In this document: positions 49,857 through 58,751 of the stretch, piece after piece
Numbering within the stretch: position 1 is the stretch's first letter
Layout: each line of letters opens with the position of its first letter
IMG/VR virus record: IMGVR_UViG_3300030104_001141
Coordinates: 1 to 58,751 of that record
Length of the DNA stretch: 58,751 nt
Origin: a virus
Strand: one strand, 5' to 3'
The notes under the pieces: generated by a model
What the model was told of the DNA's origin: nothing
The model's input: only the letters and a program-made list of their open reading frames with translations
Database searches by the model: none
Made by a program: the position numbers and the translations under genes

Positions 49857-50255
49857 TTAATAATGTTTAATTAATTCTAAGATAATACTATAAGTATCAC
49901 CGTCAGAATGTCCAACAGTAGTAAATAGAACATCTCCATTTACACCACTACCGGCATTGTTAGGTATTCCTGAAAAACTAGAAAAATCCATTAAATCAGT
50001 AGTACCAGCTAATTCTAAAATGAAAGCATTTGTACTTGCGTTAAAATGCATTTGTACTTGCATTCCATCTATAGCATACCATATTTTATTAATAGTAACT
50101 TTAGAACAAGCTATTCCTGTAGCACTTGGTTTCAAACCTGAAACATCAACTTTAGTTACTGCGGATTCACCTGAACCATCACTAATATTTGTAAACTTAA
50201 GGACAGCAGTTCTACTGCCATCCTGTATTGTTTGTGAAGTAACTGCATCAGCCAT
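49857..50255 (-). CDS. Beta-rich virion protein
   Basis: This 132-residue, Ser/Thr/Val-rich protein opens SQTIQDGSRTAVLKFTNISDGSGES, a type frequent among structural proteins of marine myo- and podoviruses, and is predicted all-beta. A capsid decoration role fits its place soon after the capsid gene. Confidence 0.62.
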   Translation of the reverse strand: MADAVTSQTIQDGSRTAVLKFTNISDGSGESAVTKVDVSGLKPSATGIACSKVTINKIWYAIDGMQVQMHFNASTNAFILELAGTTDLMDFSSFSGIPNNAGSGVNGDVLFTTVGHSDGDTYSIILELIKHY

Positions 50256-50268
50256 AATTTACTCCTTA

Positions 50269-50796
50269 TTAAGATTGGTCAGTAAATGCTGGAACATCTG
50301 CACCTTCTTGATTACCCCAGATGTACCAATTAGTACTATCTTTAGCTAATATATTAATTTCAAACAAACCAAAGTCTGTAAGAGTTAATATAGAGTTTGA
50401 GTTACCATCTGAATATACAGAAAGATTGTCTGCATTAGAATCTAAATGAACAATGCCGCCAATATAAAAATTAGCATCTGCACCTGTATCAATAATAAGA
50501 TTTTCTGTTTCTTCAGCAGCACCGCCATAAATTAATTTAAAATATACACCTGCTGATGGAGAAGGTAATGTTAATGTGCAGTTAGCTGAAAGTGCTGGTA
50601 CTACAGAAACTCTACCACCATGAGCAGTTGCTGTTAAAGAAATAGCTGTTGTATCAGCTAAAGCTACAGGAGTAACTTGCATACCATCACCATTTAAAGT
50701 GAATTCAGTAGTTACAGCACCTGTAGTTGAATTTTTAGATACGACTTGAAAGCCGTTTTCGGACCTAACTGGTCCATTAAATGTTGTGTTAGCCAT
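50269..50796 (-). CDS. Structural protein after capsid
   Basis: This 175-residue beta-rich protein begins NTTFNGPVRSENGF, a recurrent opening of uncharacterised virion proteins in marine phages; no enzyme motif is seen. It is the first gene after the capsid terminator, so it is probably transcribed from read-through or from its own promoter in 50797-50916. Confidence 0.62.
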   Translation of the reverse strand: MANTTFNGPVRSENGFQVVSKNSTTGAVTTEFTLNGDGMQVTPVALADTTAISLTATAHGGRVSVVPALSANCTLTLPSPSAGVYFKLIYGGAAEETENLIIDTGADANFYIGGIVHLDSNADNLSVYSDGNSNSILTLTDFGLFEINILAKDSTNWYIWGNQEGADVPAFTDQS

Positions 50797-50878
50797 TATT
50801 TTCTCCTAAAAGAATAATCTATCATCTTGGCAAAGTCTGCTAGGGCAGTTGATAGACAGTTAAAAAAATCCCTAGAAT

Positions 50879-50901
50879 AAAAAGGGAGACCGAAGCCTCC
50901 C
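50879..50901 (-). terminator. Intrinsic terminator with UUCG tetraloop after the capsid gene
   Basis: On the minus strand GGGAGGC and GTCTCCC form seven pairs closed by a C(UUCG)G tetraloop, followed by TTTTT. It begins 16 bases past the capsid stop codon. It would cap the highly expressed head transcript and let less pass into the tail and lysis genes. The remaining gap up to 50796 shows no clear promoter. Confidence 0.88.
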
Positions 50902-50916
50902 TAAGAAAGTCAAGAC

Positions 50917-51855
50917 CTAGCTTGAACCCGGTGAACCATAGATACCTAGTGGGTCAGATACGCCGAAGCTATATCTTTCTCTACTTTTATATCTAACATT
51001 ACCAGTGTCAAAGTCTCCGTCCATTGAAGTTTCCAAAGCTGTTCTTTGGAAATGTTTCATACCATTAGGTACATCAGTAATGATAAAGAACGCATTTGTA
51101 TCTGTAAGATAATGGTTAACCATATATCCTTCAGGTATAGCACCATTATTGGTGATAGCGTTAATATCATTGTCTGCTGTTCCCGGTCTCATTTGAGACT
51201 CTAAAAGACGAGTTGCTGTAAACTGCAATGCAGGTGGTACAATCAATCTTTTTGGTTTAGCTGCAATGAGCAGACCTCTTTGGTCTTTAAAAGCTGCAAT
51301 GTTAATGATAGCATCTTCTAAAGATGTTTCATTAAGGTCAGCACCCGTTACCGGTCTGTTGCTGTTAGTCCCACCATTTACTAATGGGTGACCTCCACCT
51401 CCAGTAACTCCATCACTTGCTGCTGTAAATAAATTTACACCATCACCTGATTGGAAGCTGTTGCTGAATCCATTGTTTAATGGAGCCGCAGATTTCACTT
51501 GTTTTGTATAAGCCATAGCTCTTGCCAAAGCTTTTGTATAACGAGCAGAAAGAGAATCATAAAGATTATCTTCAATTGCTTCTTCTGTTATAGAAAAACC
51601 TAGTGCAATAGTTTCGTGATTATACCTAGCAGTAAAGCTTTCTTGTGCAGAATCATAACTGATTGCTGAACCTTCGTTCTTTACACTAGCTTGACCAAAT
51701 CCACTTAACTGTACTTCTTCTTCAAAAGACCTATCAGAAGATTCAGTTTCGTAAATCATAGTATGCTCATCATCGTACTTTTCGTATTCCAACCCAAACA
51801 GAGCATTAAGTCCGGGCAGAAGTTCTTTCATCATTTGTGGTCTAGCGATAGCCAT
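50917..51855 (-). CDS. Major capsid protein
   Basis: This 312-residue protein is in the position of the major head protein, after scaffold and two small head genes, and is followed by a strong terminator. The sequence (PQMMKELLPGLNALFGLEYEKYDDEH, FTARYNHETIALGFSITEEAIEDNLYD, SLSARYTKALARAMAYTKQ) resembles the Mu gpT-like branch of HK97-fold capsid proteins known from marine phages. The fold is inferred, not visible directly. Confidence 0.8.
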   Translation of the reverse strand: MAIARPQMMKELLPGLNALFGLEYEKYDDEHTMIYETESSDRSFEEEVQLSGFGQASVKNEGSAISYDSAQESFTARYNHETIALGFSITEEAIEDNLYDSLSARYTKALARAMAYTKQVKSAAPLNNGFSNSFQSGDGVNLFTAASDGVTGGGGHPLVNGGTNSNRPVTGADLNETSLEDAIINIAAFKDQRGLLIAAKPKRLIVPPALQFTATRLLESQMRPGTADNDINAITNNGAIPEGYMVNHYLTDTNAFFIITDVPNGMKHFQRTALETSMDGDFDTGNVRYKSRERYSFGVSDPLGIYGSPGSS

Positions 51856-51874
51856 AATAATATCCTCCTATGGA

Positions 51875-52453
51875 TTAAATGCCTGTTGTGTTAAGTAATT
51901 GATGTCCAACATTGAACATAACAATTACATCTGTATATGCATCACCTACTTCACTATCAGGTCCTTCAACGAACTCGATAATTTTTACAGGTAATGTAGC
52001 CGTGGTTGCAATTGTAGAAGCATCTACAGAGTTTTTACTTCTGCCAACACTTGTACTTCCAGCAGTTTGTACAACTGCTGCATTATTTCCTAATGCTGTT
52101 TGAGCTAAAGATGCATCACCTTGCATTTTCATCTCAACAAAAGGGTCGTTTAAAACATAAGCACTAATATCACTAGCAACAGTTGATGCTGGATAATATT
52201 GTGAAAATGTTAATTGGTTTGTATTAGGGTCTGTATAAGAACATCCCATAAATACTCCTATAGGAGTTAATGCTGTTGTACCAGTATCAAGTGTTACTAC
52301 ACCTGCACTGGTCATCTTAACAAAATCTCCATAGAATATAGCAGTGCCGTCATTAGACGCAATCTTATAGTGTCTGACTTTTCCTGTATAGGAGCCACTT
52401 GCACTTAAAGTTCCGACTGGTTCAGCACCCATTGGTGTTGCCGTTGCTGACAT
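51875..52453 (-). CDS. Head decoration-like protein
   Basis: This 192-residue, Ala/Ser/Thr-rich beta protein is encoded directly upstream of the capsid gene. Segments such as KIASNDGTAIFYGDFVKMTSAGVVTLDTGT and PIGVFMGCSYTDP suggest a barrel like those of lambda gpD/phage decoration proteins. Decoration or stabilisation of the capsid is inferred from the context. Confidence 0.62.
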   Translation of the reverse strand: MSATATPMGAEPVGTLSASGSYTGKVRHYKIASNDGTAIFYGDFVKMTSAGVVTLDTGTTALTPIGVFMGCSYTDPNTNQLTFSQYYPASTVASDISAYVLNDPFVEMKMQGDASLAQTALGNNAAVVQTAGSTSVGRSKNSVDASTIATTATLPVKIIEFVEGPDSEVGDAYTDVIVMFNVGHQLLNTTGI

Positions 52454-52503
52454 ATCTATTTCCTTTTAAATAAAGTTATATTAAGCAACCCCAGTAAAAA
52501 TTC

Positions 52504-53010
52504 TTACTTAGAGCCGCCGCCAAAAGTAGACCTTGTTTTGCGTTCTGGTTTTAACAGAGGCATACGAGGGTCATTCTCTTTTAAATAATTGTTGTCCACA
52601 CCTTCCATTTGAGTTTGTGCTATATTTCTATAGTACTCATCTCTTTGCTCCATAAGTTCTTTTGGAGCTTTGCATAACAATAATCCACCAACTTCCATGT
52701 TACCTTTATCAGCCCATTCTGAGCCGTGGTCACTTACTAAATTTAATTCAGGATGGTCTTCTGCTTTCACAGGTTCCCAACCTTCTCTAAATTTAGAAGA
52801 AACATTAACATTATTTGGTTGACCTAAAATACTTGTTGCCACCCATCTAAATACCCATCCGTCTTGTGGTGCTGGATTAGGTAACTTTGATTGTGGTTCC
52901 CATGTATCAGTTGTTCTTGCAGTTTGTGTTCTGGAATCTGCTTCTCTTGCTGCTCTTGTAACTTCTTCAGTTACTTTTTCATTTACTTCTATATTTTTAT
53001 CTTCAGCCAT
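52504..53010 (-). CDS. Head-region hypothetical protein
   Basis: This 168-residue protein has a charged, probably disordered first 30 residues and a globular middle with WVFRWVATSILGQPNNVNVSSKFREGWEPVKAEDHPEL. The same arrangement occurs between scaffold and capsid genes of related marine phages. Function is unknown; a head assembly role is probable. It overlaps the scaffold gene by eight bases. Confidence 0.6.
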   Translation of the reverse strand: MAEDKNIEVNEKVTEEVTRAAREADSRTQTARTTDTWEPQSKLPNPAPQDGWVFRWVATSILGQPNNVNVSSKFREGWEPVKAEDHPELNLVSDHGSEWADKGNMEVGGLLLCKAPKELMEQRDEYYRNIAQTQMEGVDNNYLKENDPRMPLLKPERKTRSTFGGGSK

Positions 53011-54082
53011 TATTCATCTCCTTAGCGACTTGTTTGGCATATTGCTCTGGTGTTATCCCAAGTCTTCTTGCGAGGGAGACTTGAGTTGATGTTAACTGCA
53101 CTTTGCGGGGTATTGCACCATTATTTCTAGTTGCTGGTGCCACCACCGATGAAGGTTTCTTAGAACTCGCAGTTGTAGCAACAACTTCGTCATTGCTTTC
53201 ATCTTGTGTTTCAGTTCCAAAAAACTCAGGAAATTTACTTCGCATACGCTTGTCAACTTCCTGATAATACTGCTCACTTGTAGGGACTATACCTTCATCT
53301 TTAATAAGAGTCTCATGTAATCCATACGCATAACCAGTCATGTCTCTATGTTTTTCATTTCCAAACCATGTATTTTTTTGCAACCATTCAACTGCTTTAG
53401 GGTCAATTGGTGCTTGTGGTACAGGTTGTTCTTGTTGTACAGGTTGTTGTGTCTGTACATTTTGTTCTGTTATTTTATTTTGCTGTTGATAGTAATTTAA
53501 TTTATCGTTTGTTGTTTTTAAATCAACTTGAGAATTTAATATCTTCTCATTAGCTGCCAACATTTTTTCACTATCACCACTTTCATAAGCTTCTTTAAAT
53601 TCTTGTTTAGCTTTATCAATTTCAGCAGTTGCTTTAGCAGATATCTGACCTAATAAAGCTTCTTCTCCTTTATTGATTAAAGCTGACAATCTTTTATTTT
53701 CAGCTAAAACTTGTTGAGCATAACCTACTGATTCGTCTCTTACTTTAGAAGCAGCTTCTTTTGCTCGTCTTTCTTCGTGGTATTCATACTTAAGTCTATT
53801 AATTCTTTTTTTAACTTGTTCATCAATACCATCTATTTCAGATTCTAAATCATCATCATCTTTTTTAGATTCTTTTCTTTTAGGTTTTCTATCAGCTATA
53901 GGTCTATCATCAATAACTTCTACTTCAACTTCATCTTTTGATTCTGTTGTTGTTTCTTTTTTATCAGAAGACTTACCAATAGTAGTCTTTACTCCAAAAA
54001 ATTTATCTTCTGCCGAAGTTTCAGGTTGAGTAATTTCTTCTGTAACTTCTTGTTCTACGGCATTATTTTCTTCTTTCATCAT
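53003..54082 (-). CDS. Scaffolding protein
   Basis: This 359-residue, highly charged protein has an acidic/Lys-rich disordered first third, a long coiled coil (about 85-205), a Gln/Pro linker and a C-terminal helix pair (VSLARRLGITPEQYAKQVAKEM) that could bind capsid. Composition, length and position just upstream of the capsid genes are those of a phage scaffold. It starts by ATGA overlap with the GroES-like gene. Confidence 0.75.
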   Translation of the reverse strand: MMKEENNAVEQEVTEEITQPETSAEDKFFGVKTTIGKSSDKKETTTESKDEVEVEVIDDRPIADRKPKRKESKKDDDDLESEIDGIDEQVKKRINRLKYEYHEERRAKEAASKVRDESVGYAQQVLAENKRLSALINKGEEALLGQISAKATAEIDKAKQEFKEAYESGDSEKMLAANEKILNSQVDLKTTNDKLNYYQQQNKITEQNVQTQQPVQQEQPVPQAPIDPKAVEWLQKNTWFGNEKHRDMTGYAYGLHETLIKDEGIVPTSEQYYQEVDKRMRSKFPEFFGTETQDESNDEVVATTASSKKPSSVVAPATRNNGAIPRKVQLTSTQVSLARRLGITPEQYAKQVAKEMNNG

Positions 54083-54477
54083 ACTACCTTAACTATGCCT
54101 CTTGGGTCTTCAACTACAGCTTCTACACTGTCGTCATTAATTAAACGAAATTCTTTTCCATGTACTAAAAATCTTGTACCTGAATAAGAACGCATAATTA
54201 TCCAATCACCTTCTTTGCAGAAAGGTCCACTTGGAAATCTTTTTTTATCGTTGTAACAATCTTCACCCATTTTTATAACAAAGCCACAAATAGAACCAAC
54301 TTCTTCAACTTGCATTGTTTGAGCTGCTTTTATTATTCCGCCTTTTGTTTTTTCTTCTGCTTCAGGTAAAGCTATTAATAGTTTGTAACCTTTTGGTATA
54401 GGTAGTTGTTTTGCTTTACGAGCTTTTACATCACTCGTATCTTTTTTTGCAGGTTCTACTTTTTTTGTAGATTCCAT
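54079..54477 (-). CDS. GroES-like co-chaperonin
   Basis: This 132-residue protein has a basic N-terminal extension, then a Cpn10-type barrel: LPIPKGYKLLIALPEAEEKTKGGIIKA (first strand and the mobile-loop region that grips GroEL), GSICGFVIKMGEDC, FCKEGDWIIMRSYSGTRFLVHGKEFRLINDDSVEAVVEDP. It probably replaces host GroES to help fold the capsid protein, as T4 gp31 does. It lies between portal and scaffold genes, fitting that role. AGGAG lies upstream. Confidence 0.85.
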   Translation of the reverse strand: MESTKKVEPAKKDTSDVKARKAKQLPIPKGYKLLIALPEAEEKTKGGIIKAAQTMQVEEVGSICGFVIKMGEDCYNDKKRFPSGPFCKEGDWIIMRSYSGTRFLVHGKEFRLINDDSVEAVVEDPRGIVKVV

Positions 54478-54521
54478 TTATATCTCCTTTGCACTAGATA
54501 TAGGTCTAGGTCCTTGCGGCT

Positions 54522-54719
54522 TTATTGCCGATTTGCTATCTCAAGTAAATCAAGTATATCTCTTTCTACTAAAGCTAGTCCAGATATTATTCCTGTTAAA
54601 TATCTGTATTCTTCAAAATCTTTACAGTTGCCTGTACTCATATGGTCAGCATGTTCATTCATGCGTTCCCTTATTTTTGTTTGCAAGGCATCAACTATAT
54701 TTTCTTGTGTAGCACTCAT
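54522..54719 (-). CDS. Small conserved protein after portal
   Basis: This 65-residue helical protein (KIRERMNEHADHMSTGNCKDFEEYRYLTGIISGLALVERDILDLLE) follows the portal gene with an ATGA overlap. Small proteins of this sort recur there in marine podoviruses; function unknown. Confidence 0.65.
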   Translation of the reverse strand: MSATQENIVDALQTKIRERMNEHADHMSTGNCKDFEEYRYLTGIISGLALVERDILDLLEIANRQ

Positions 54720-57157
54720 TCTTTATTATCTTCAAATAATGTTTCTACTATTTCTTTTCCTATCTTAACACCTTCTATTGTTTCTTTGCTACTTAATTTT
54801 GCATTTTCACTTGCAGCCTTAAATCCAATTTGTGCACCTGCAATTCTTTCTTGTGAAGATATTCTTTCTTTTTCTATCTCTTGAGAAGCTTTAGATTTTT
54901 CTAAGTCTGCTGCAATTTTTTGTGCATCTGTTTGCATTTTGCTTTGTACTTGTTGTTGTCTAATTTGTAATTCTTTTTCTCTTTGTTGTATTACAGGGTC
55001 TTCAAGTTTTTCTTGTATTTCTTCTTGTCGTTTTTCAGATTGACTATCTGCTAATACTCTTTCAGCAGCTTCAGATACAAGTTGTGATAATTGTAATTCA
55101 ACATCTTCTGGTAAAGGTTCATCAGGTGGTGGTAAAGGTGCACCCATTTGTTTTTCAATTTCTTTTCTATATTGAAATGCAATATGTTCTGTAACATGCT
55201 CTGTAAATGCACCAATAATAGATGAAGCATTTGGACTTTGACCAATAAGCTCTCTAATTTTAGGGTCTTGCATTGCAGTCATATGTACTTTGATATGTGC
55301 TTCATGGTCTTGATACATAAATGCTTTAGTAGGCTTACCATTCATCATGTTCATATTTTCTGATACAGGGTCTGTTGGCTCTATTTCTGTTTCTAATGGA
55401 ACTATTTTATCTGCATCTCTTATACCTAATACATCAAGCATCTGTCTATGTAACTCTTGCATGTTATACATTTGCGGTGCTTGTTGTGATAACTGTAGTG
55501 CTGCTTGATACTGCATTATTCTTTGTGCTTTAGTAGCAGCATTAGGGTCAGATACAGGTACTATATCTACTCTATTATTAAAATCTTCTGATACAAGTTC
55601 TTTGCCTTTAATATCATATGGGTATTCTGTTGGTCCATGGTCAAATATTATTCTTGATAATATCTTAAGTTCTTGTTTTAAAGAATTATGTATTCTTGAT
55701 TGTACTGAACCAATTACTTTTAATGACCTTTCTAAAAGTGCCAAAGTGGTACCAACAGGAGCCTGATTATTCATGTCAGACACTTTCATATCTGCTAATG
55801 AAGCAAACCTTCTTCCTTCATCGACTAAGTTTTGTAAGAGGGAATACAAAGTTCCTGAAGGTTCCTTATAGGGAAGGAAGGTTATGTTGTCTTTGATGGC
55901 ACCACCGGGCACATCTACATCTCTAAACTCACCGGGCATGATGGGGGTATCATCGCCTTTGATTCTTAATCCTCTGGATTTTAAACCACCCGGTAAATTA
56001 CTGAGAGTTCCTGCATCAACCAACTGTCTTAATAAGCTTGTAGCTGATTTAGCTATACCACCTATAAGATGTATTAAACCAAAACCATAAAATCCCATTC
56101 CGGGTAGGTATTGATAATGAACAAAGTGTTCCCTTCGTTTCTTTTGTGGGTCATCTTCTATAAAATTTCTACGAATAGAAAGAATAGTACCCGATTGATA
56201 ATCTAGTGTTACAACATAAGGTAATGCTATACCTGTTACTTCTCCATCTTTTCTATCTTCAAAACCTTCTAAATCAAGGTCTACATGCATTTCTAATACA
56301 GTATGTCTTTGGTCATACTCATATGAGGATGAATCACCTGTTAACTCATCATACTTATTCTGTATATTAGAATAATCTGCTGATGGTGTTTGCAATTCAA
56401 CATCTTTATAAAATCCTATTACTTGTAGTTTGCGAATATCATTCGTGCTTTTTTTCATTACATGAGTTGCTCTATCGCAAGTAGTAAGGTCTGAAGCACC
56501 ATAACTAACAACAAAATCTTCTGCTGGTACAAACATACTAGCAGGTCTATTTAATGCTGGGTCATAATATATTTTACGAAATGCAGAACCTGCTAATGGT
56601 AAATTAAACAACATCTTTTCAGTTTCTGTTCTATATTCACTCATCTTTTCAGTTAAAAGATAATTCAAATAATCTTTAACTCTTTCAGATTGTTCTTGTT
56701 TTTCTGTATTGAGTTCTCCTACTATCTTAGTATCTACTGGTCCTTTAGCTGGAAATAGTTCTGTAATAGCTTCTGCTTGGAATCTAACAACTGATTCAGT
56801 TAACAAAGGATGAAATACACCACAAGCACCATTCCAAGGCATTGTGCGTTCTTCAATCTTTAAACCTAACTGGTCTAAACCTTTTGTATAGGTTTGTTCC
56901 CAATCACTACGAGATTCTCTATCTGAAGTGTAATAACCTATTAATTCATTTGATAGAGATTCCAAAGTATTATCATTCATATACTCTGCAATATTGTCAT
57001 TGAAGTCTTCTGAACCAAATTCAGCACCTTCTTCAAAATCTATAATCATTCCACCTTCTTCAGTCATTACAGATACTTCATCAGGATTAGTAATTAATAC
57101 TTCTAATGGCGAATCTTTAACAATTTTTTCTGGTGTTTGTAATGGTTTCTCTGCCAT
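54716..57157 (-). CDS. Portal protein
   Basis: This 813-residue protein is of the long P22-like portal class. It follows terL by eight bases and precedes chaperonin, scaffold and capsid genes. The N-terminal third contains ERTMPWNGACGVFHPLLTESVVRFQAEAITELFPAKGPV, conserved in portals of marine podoviruses. The middle holds the stem and wing region (FASLADMKVSDMNNQAPVGTTLALLE). The last 120 residues are a Gln/Glu-rich coiled coil, perhaps a barrel like that of P22. It forms the dodecameric ring for DNA entry and exit. Confidence 0.85.
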   Translation of the reverse strand: MAEKPLQTPEKIVKDSPLEVLITNPDEVSVMTEEGGMIIDFEEGAEFGSEDFNDNIAEYMNDNTLESLSNELIGYYTSDRESRSDWEQTYTKGLDQLGLKIEERTMPWNGACGVFHPLLTESVVRFQAEAITELFPAKGPVDTKIVGELNTEKQEQSERVKDYLNYLLTEKMSEYRTETEKMLFNLPLAGSAFRKIYYDPALNRPASMFVPAEDFVVSYGASDLTTCDRATHVMKKSTNDIRKLQVIGFYKDVELQTPSADYSNIQNKYDELTGDSSSYEYDQRHTVLEMHVDLDLEGFEDRKDGEVTGIALPYVVTLDYQSGTILSIRRNFIEDDPQKKRREHFVHYQYLPGMGFYGFGLIHLIGGIAKSATSLLRQLVDAGTLSNLPGGLKSRGLRIKGDDTPIMPGEFRDVDVPGGAIKDNITFLPYKEPSGTLYSLLQNLVDEGRRFASLADMKVSDMNNQAPVGTTLALLERSLKVIGSVQSRIHNSLKQELKILSRIIFDHGPTEYPYDIKGKELVSEDFNNRVDIVPVSDPNAATKAQRIMQYQAALQLSQQAPQMYNMQELHRQMLDVLGIRDADKIVPLETEIEPTDPVSENMNMMNGKPTKAFMYQDHEAHIKVHMTAMQDPKIRELIGQSPNASSIIGAFTEHVTEHIAFQYRKEIEKQMGAPLPPPDEPLPEDVELQLSQLVSEAAERVLADSQSEKRQEEIQEKLEDPVIQQREKELQIRQQQVQSKMQTDAQKIAADLEKSKASQEIEKERISSQERIAGAQIGFKAASENAKLSSKETIEGVKIGKEIVETLFEDNKE

Positions 57158-57165
57158 TTAATCTC

Positions 57166-58653
57166 CTAATAGTAGTTAGCTTCTCTTGGTGGTAAATCTT
57201 CATCTTCTTCGTCTGAATTTAAAGGTATAAACCCACCCTGTCTAAATCTTAATAATGCTTGTGTAGAAGAATCTACTAAGTCGTCATGTTCACCTGCTGG
57301 AAAAGCTGCAAATTCTTCTATTACTTCTTCAGCAAATCTTCTATCAGGTGCCCAAACAATTCCAGATGCAAATAAGTCTGCAACAGCATTTACTCTTGCT
57401 ATCTTATCATTACCTCTGCTTGGTGTATATTCTGATACTGGTATACCCATTTGCCTTAATTCAAATATCAAAGGCAAACCTGCTGCTTTTGCTTCAACAA
57501 TAAATGCTTCAGGTTGCCAATCATTATACATTTCAAAAGCTTTCTTTTTTAAATCAGGAAATTCTAATCTTTCTTTGTAAGCATCTAGCAATATAACTTG
57601 TGGTTGTGTAATACCATCATCATCCGGTTTATAAAAAACACCCCATGTGGTACACGCAGAGTAGTCAGAACGCTGTGTTTTTAAAAATGCTGTGTCCCAT
57701 GACTGTATAACAAAATCGCACTCAGGAGGGTTCTCATGTTCCCATTCATTCCACCATTCTCTTTTGATTATGGCAGCACCTTCTGATGTAGGGTCTTGCT
57801 GATATTGAGCAGACCATTTTGCTACAGGTAACTCAGCTCTTAATTTTTCTAATTCTTTTATGTCCCAAAATTCTTGCCACAAGCTTTTACCTGAAGGCAG
57901 TATTGCTGGAAACTCTATAACTTTCCATTCATCAGAACCTTCTCTTTGTGTAGAAGATTTTAAAATCTGTCCAGTTAGGTCTCGTTTATGCCATCTTGTC
58001 ATTACGATTATGATTGCACCACCGGGTTGCAGACGCTGACGAGGACCAGAAGTATAGTATTCGTAAACTTTATCAAATACAGAAGGGTCTCCACTTTGAC
58101 CTTCTTGTTCTGAATGGGGGTCATCTATGATAAGCAAGTCAGCACCTTTACCGGTTACTGCACCTCCTATACCAATCGCAAAGTAATCACCACCCTTATT
58201 TGTATTCCAACGACCAGCAGCTTTACTGTCTGATTGTAAACCTACATTTGGAAATACTCTTTTGTAATCTTCGGAACCAACAAGGTTTCTAACTTTCCTA
58301 CCAAACCCTACAGCCAATTCTGCGGTATGGGCAACTTGAATTATTTTTTTTTCAGGAAAGCAACCTAAAAACCATGCAGGTAATAAATAAGATGCAAACT
58401 CAGACTTAGTATGTCTAGGTGGCATATTAATTATTAATCTTTTTAATTTACCATTTTTAACATCATCAAAGGCATCAGCCATAATCTTATGGTGATAACC
58501 TTCAATAAAAGCAGCCCACATTTCTTTTGCAAAAAATAAAAAATGTTCTGCTGATTGTTCTTGGCTTTTTGTTTTCTGGTAATCATCTAATAAATCCAGC
58601 AAAACTTTTTGTTGTTCTTCAGGCAACTTAGATAATTTTTCTAAATCAATCAA
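57166..58653 (-). CDS. terL: Terminase large subunit
   Basis: This 495-residue packaging motor has Walker A-like PPRHTKSE (78-85), Walker B GADLLIIDDPHSEQEG, a coupling TRWH motif, and a C-terminal RNase H-like nuclease with QSWDTA, DYSACTTWG and HDDLVDS acidic residues. It pumps DNA into the prohead and cuts the concatemer. The start is TTG at 58653: AGGAGT lies eight bases upstream and no suitable ATG exists. Its first codons are duplicated at the left edge of the contig. Upstream lies operator array A. Confidence 0.93.
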   Translation of the reverse strand: MIDLEKLSKLPEEQQKVLLDLLDDYQKTKSQEQSAEHFLFFAKEMWAAFIEGYHHKIMADAFDDVKNGKLKRLIINMPPRHTKSEFASYLLPAWFLGCFPEKKIIQVAHTAELAVGFGRKVRNLVGSEDYKRVFPNVGLQSDSKAAGRWNTNKGGDYFAIGIGGAVTGKGADLLIIDDPHSEQEGQSGDPSVFDKVYEYYTSGPRQRLQPGGAIIIVMTRWHKRDLTGQILKSSTQREGSDEWKVIEFPAILPSGKSLWQEFWDIKELEKLRAELPVAKWSAQYQQDPTSEGAAIIKREWWNEWEHENPPECDFVIQSWDTAFLKTQRSDYSACTTWGVFYKPDDDGITQPQVILLDAYKERLEFPDLKKKAFEMYNDWQPEAFIVEAKAAGLPLIFELRQMGIPVSEYTPSRGNDKIARVNAVADLFASGIVWAPDRRFAEEVIEEFAAFPAGEHDDLVDSSTQALLRFRQGGFIPLNSDEEDEDLPPREANYY

Positions 58654-58751
58654 GATGTGGTACTCCTAAAAAGAACAAAGTCAAATGGAGTGGAAACTTT
58701 GTTGGAGTTGTAAAGATAAGATTAAGAGCACCACAAAACCTTTCTAGTTTA
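58578..58751. repeat. Near-identical terminal repeat, right copy
   Basis: Matches 1-174 with four substitutions; see the left copy. It ends within the first operator of array A. Confidence 0.9.

Overview
This window is almost certainly the complete genome of an AT-rich, short-tailed (podovirus-like) marine phage, assembled as a circle and cut inside the terminase gene. Bases 1-174 repeat at 58578-58751 with four substitutions, so the true unit is about 58,577 bp. The SU10-type adaptor, nozzle-like protein and giant internal proteins, with no tape-measure gene, argue for a short tail. I found no integrase, DNA polymerase or RNA polymerase, so the phage must use host polymerases. A perfect alphaproteobacterial-type SOS box (GTTC-N7-GTTC) in front of a truncated LexA-like regulator, low G+C and the gene repertoire point to a marine alphaproteobacterial host such as a SAR11-like organism; that host call is inference.

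Layout. (1) Leftward packaging head, 1-1234: end of terL, a tandem operator array, a LexA-like winged-helix regulator, and terS. (2) A 660-bp gene-free, unusually GC-rich stretch (1235-1895) separating divergent units. (3) Rightward early region 1896-10796: many small genes, a MoxR AAA+/DUF3150-like/metallopeptidase-VWA triad, an ADP-ribosyltransferase-like protein and a ribbon-helix-helix protein. Its first gene junctions carry hammerhead ribozymes placed directly after stop codons. (4) Leftward replication block 10750-13395 with a T7-gp4-like primase-helicase. (5) Rightward recombination block 13487-17725: RecB/Cas4-like nuclease, Sak3-type annealing protein, SSB-like protein with an acidic PF tail, HNH protein and RusA-like resolvase. 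(6) One very long leftward late region from 58653 down to 17854: terL, portal, GroES-like co-chaperonin, scaffold, capsid, connector and fibre genes, lysis genes, internal virion proteins and a 2,804-residue polyvalent protein.

Inside the late region, between a small holin-like gene and the holin/lysozyme pair, sits a striking cassette: CsgF-like, CsgG-like, a secreted curlin-like protein, a FecR-domain protein and a CHASE2-adenylate cyclase (39850 down to 35079). It looks like a complete curli-type secretion pore with its own substrate, joined to a membrane sensor that makes cAMP. Other host-interaction genes are an Asp/Asn hydroxylase or LpxO-like dioxygenase, a staphylococcal-type nuclease, the GroES-like protein and the ADP-ribosyltransferase-like protein.

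Regulation is unusually visible: three convincing type I hammerheads plus one non-canonical type III candidate, an H-type pseudoknot leader, a LexA box with an embedded -10, two arrays of a 15-bp CTAGT...ACTAG operator, and nine perfect copies of the palindrome TATTAA-N4-TTAATA spread across the genome, two of which hold the ribosome binding site in their centre. The ribozyme series, the dispersed palindromes and the curli/cyclase cassette are the most promising candidates for undescribed biology here.
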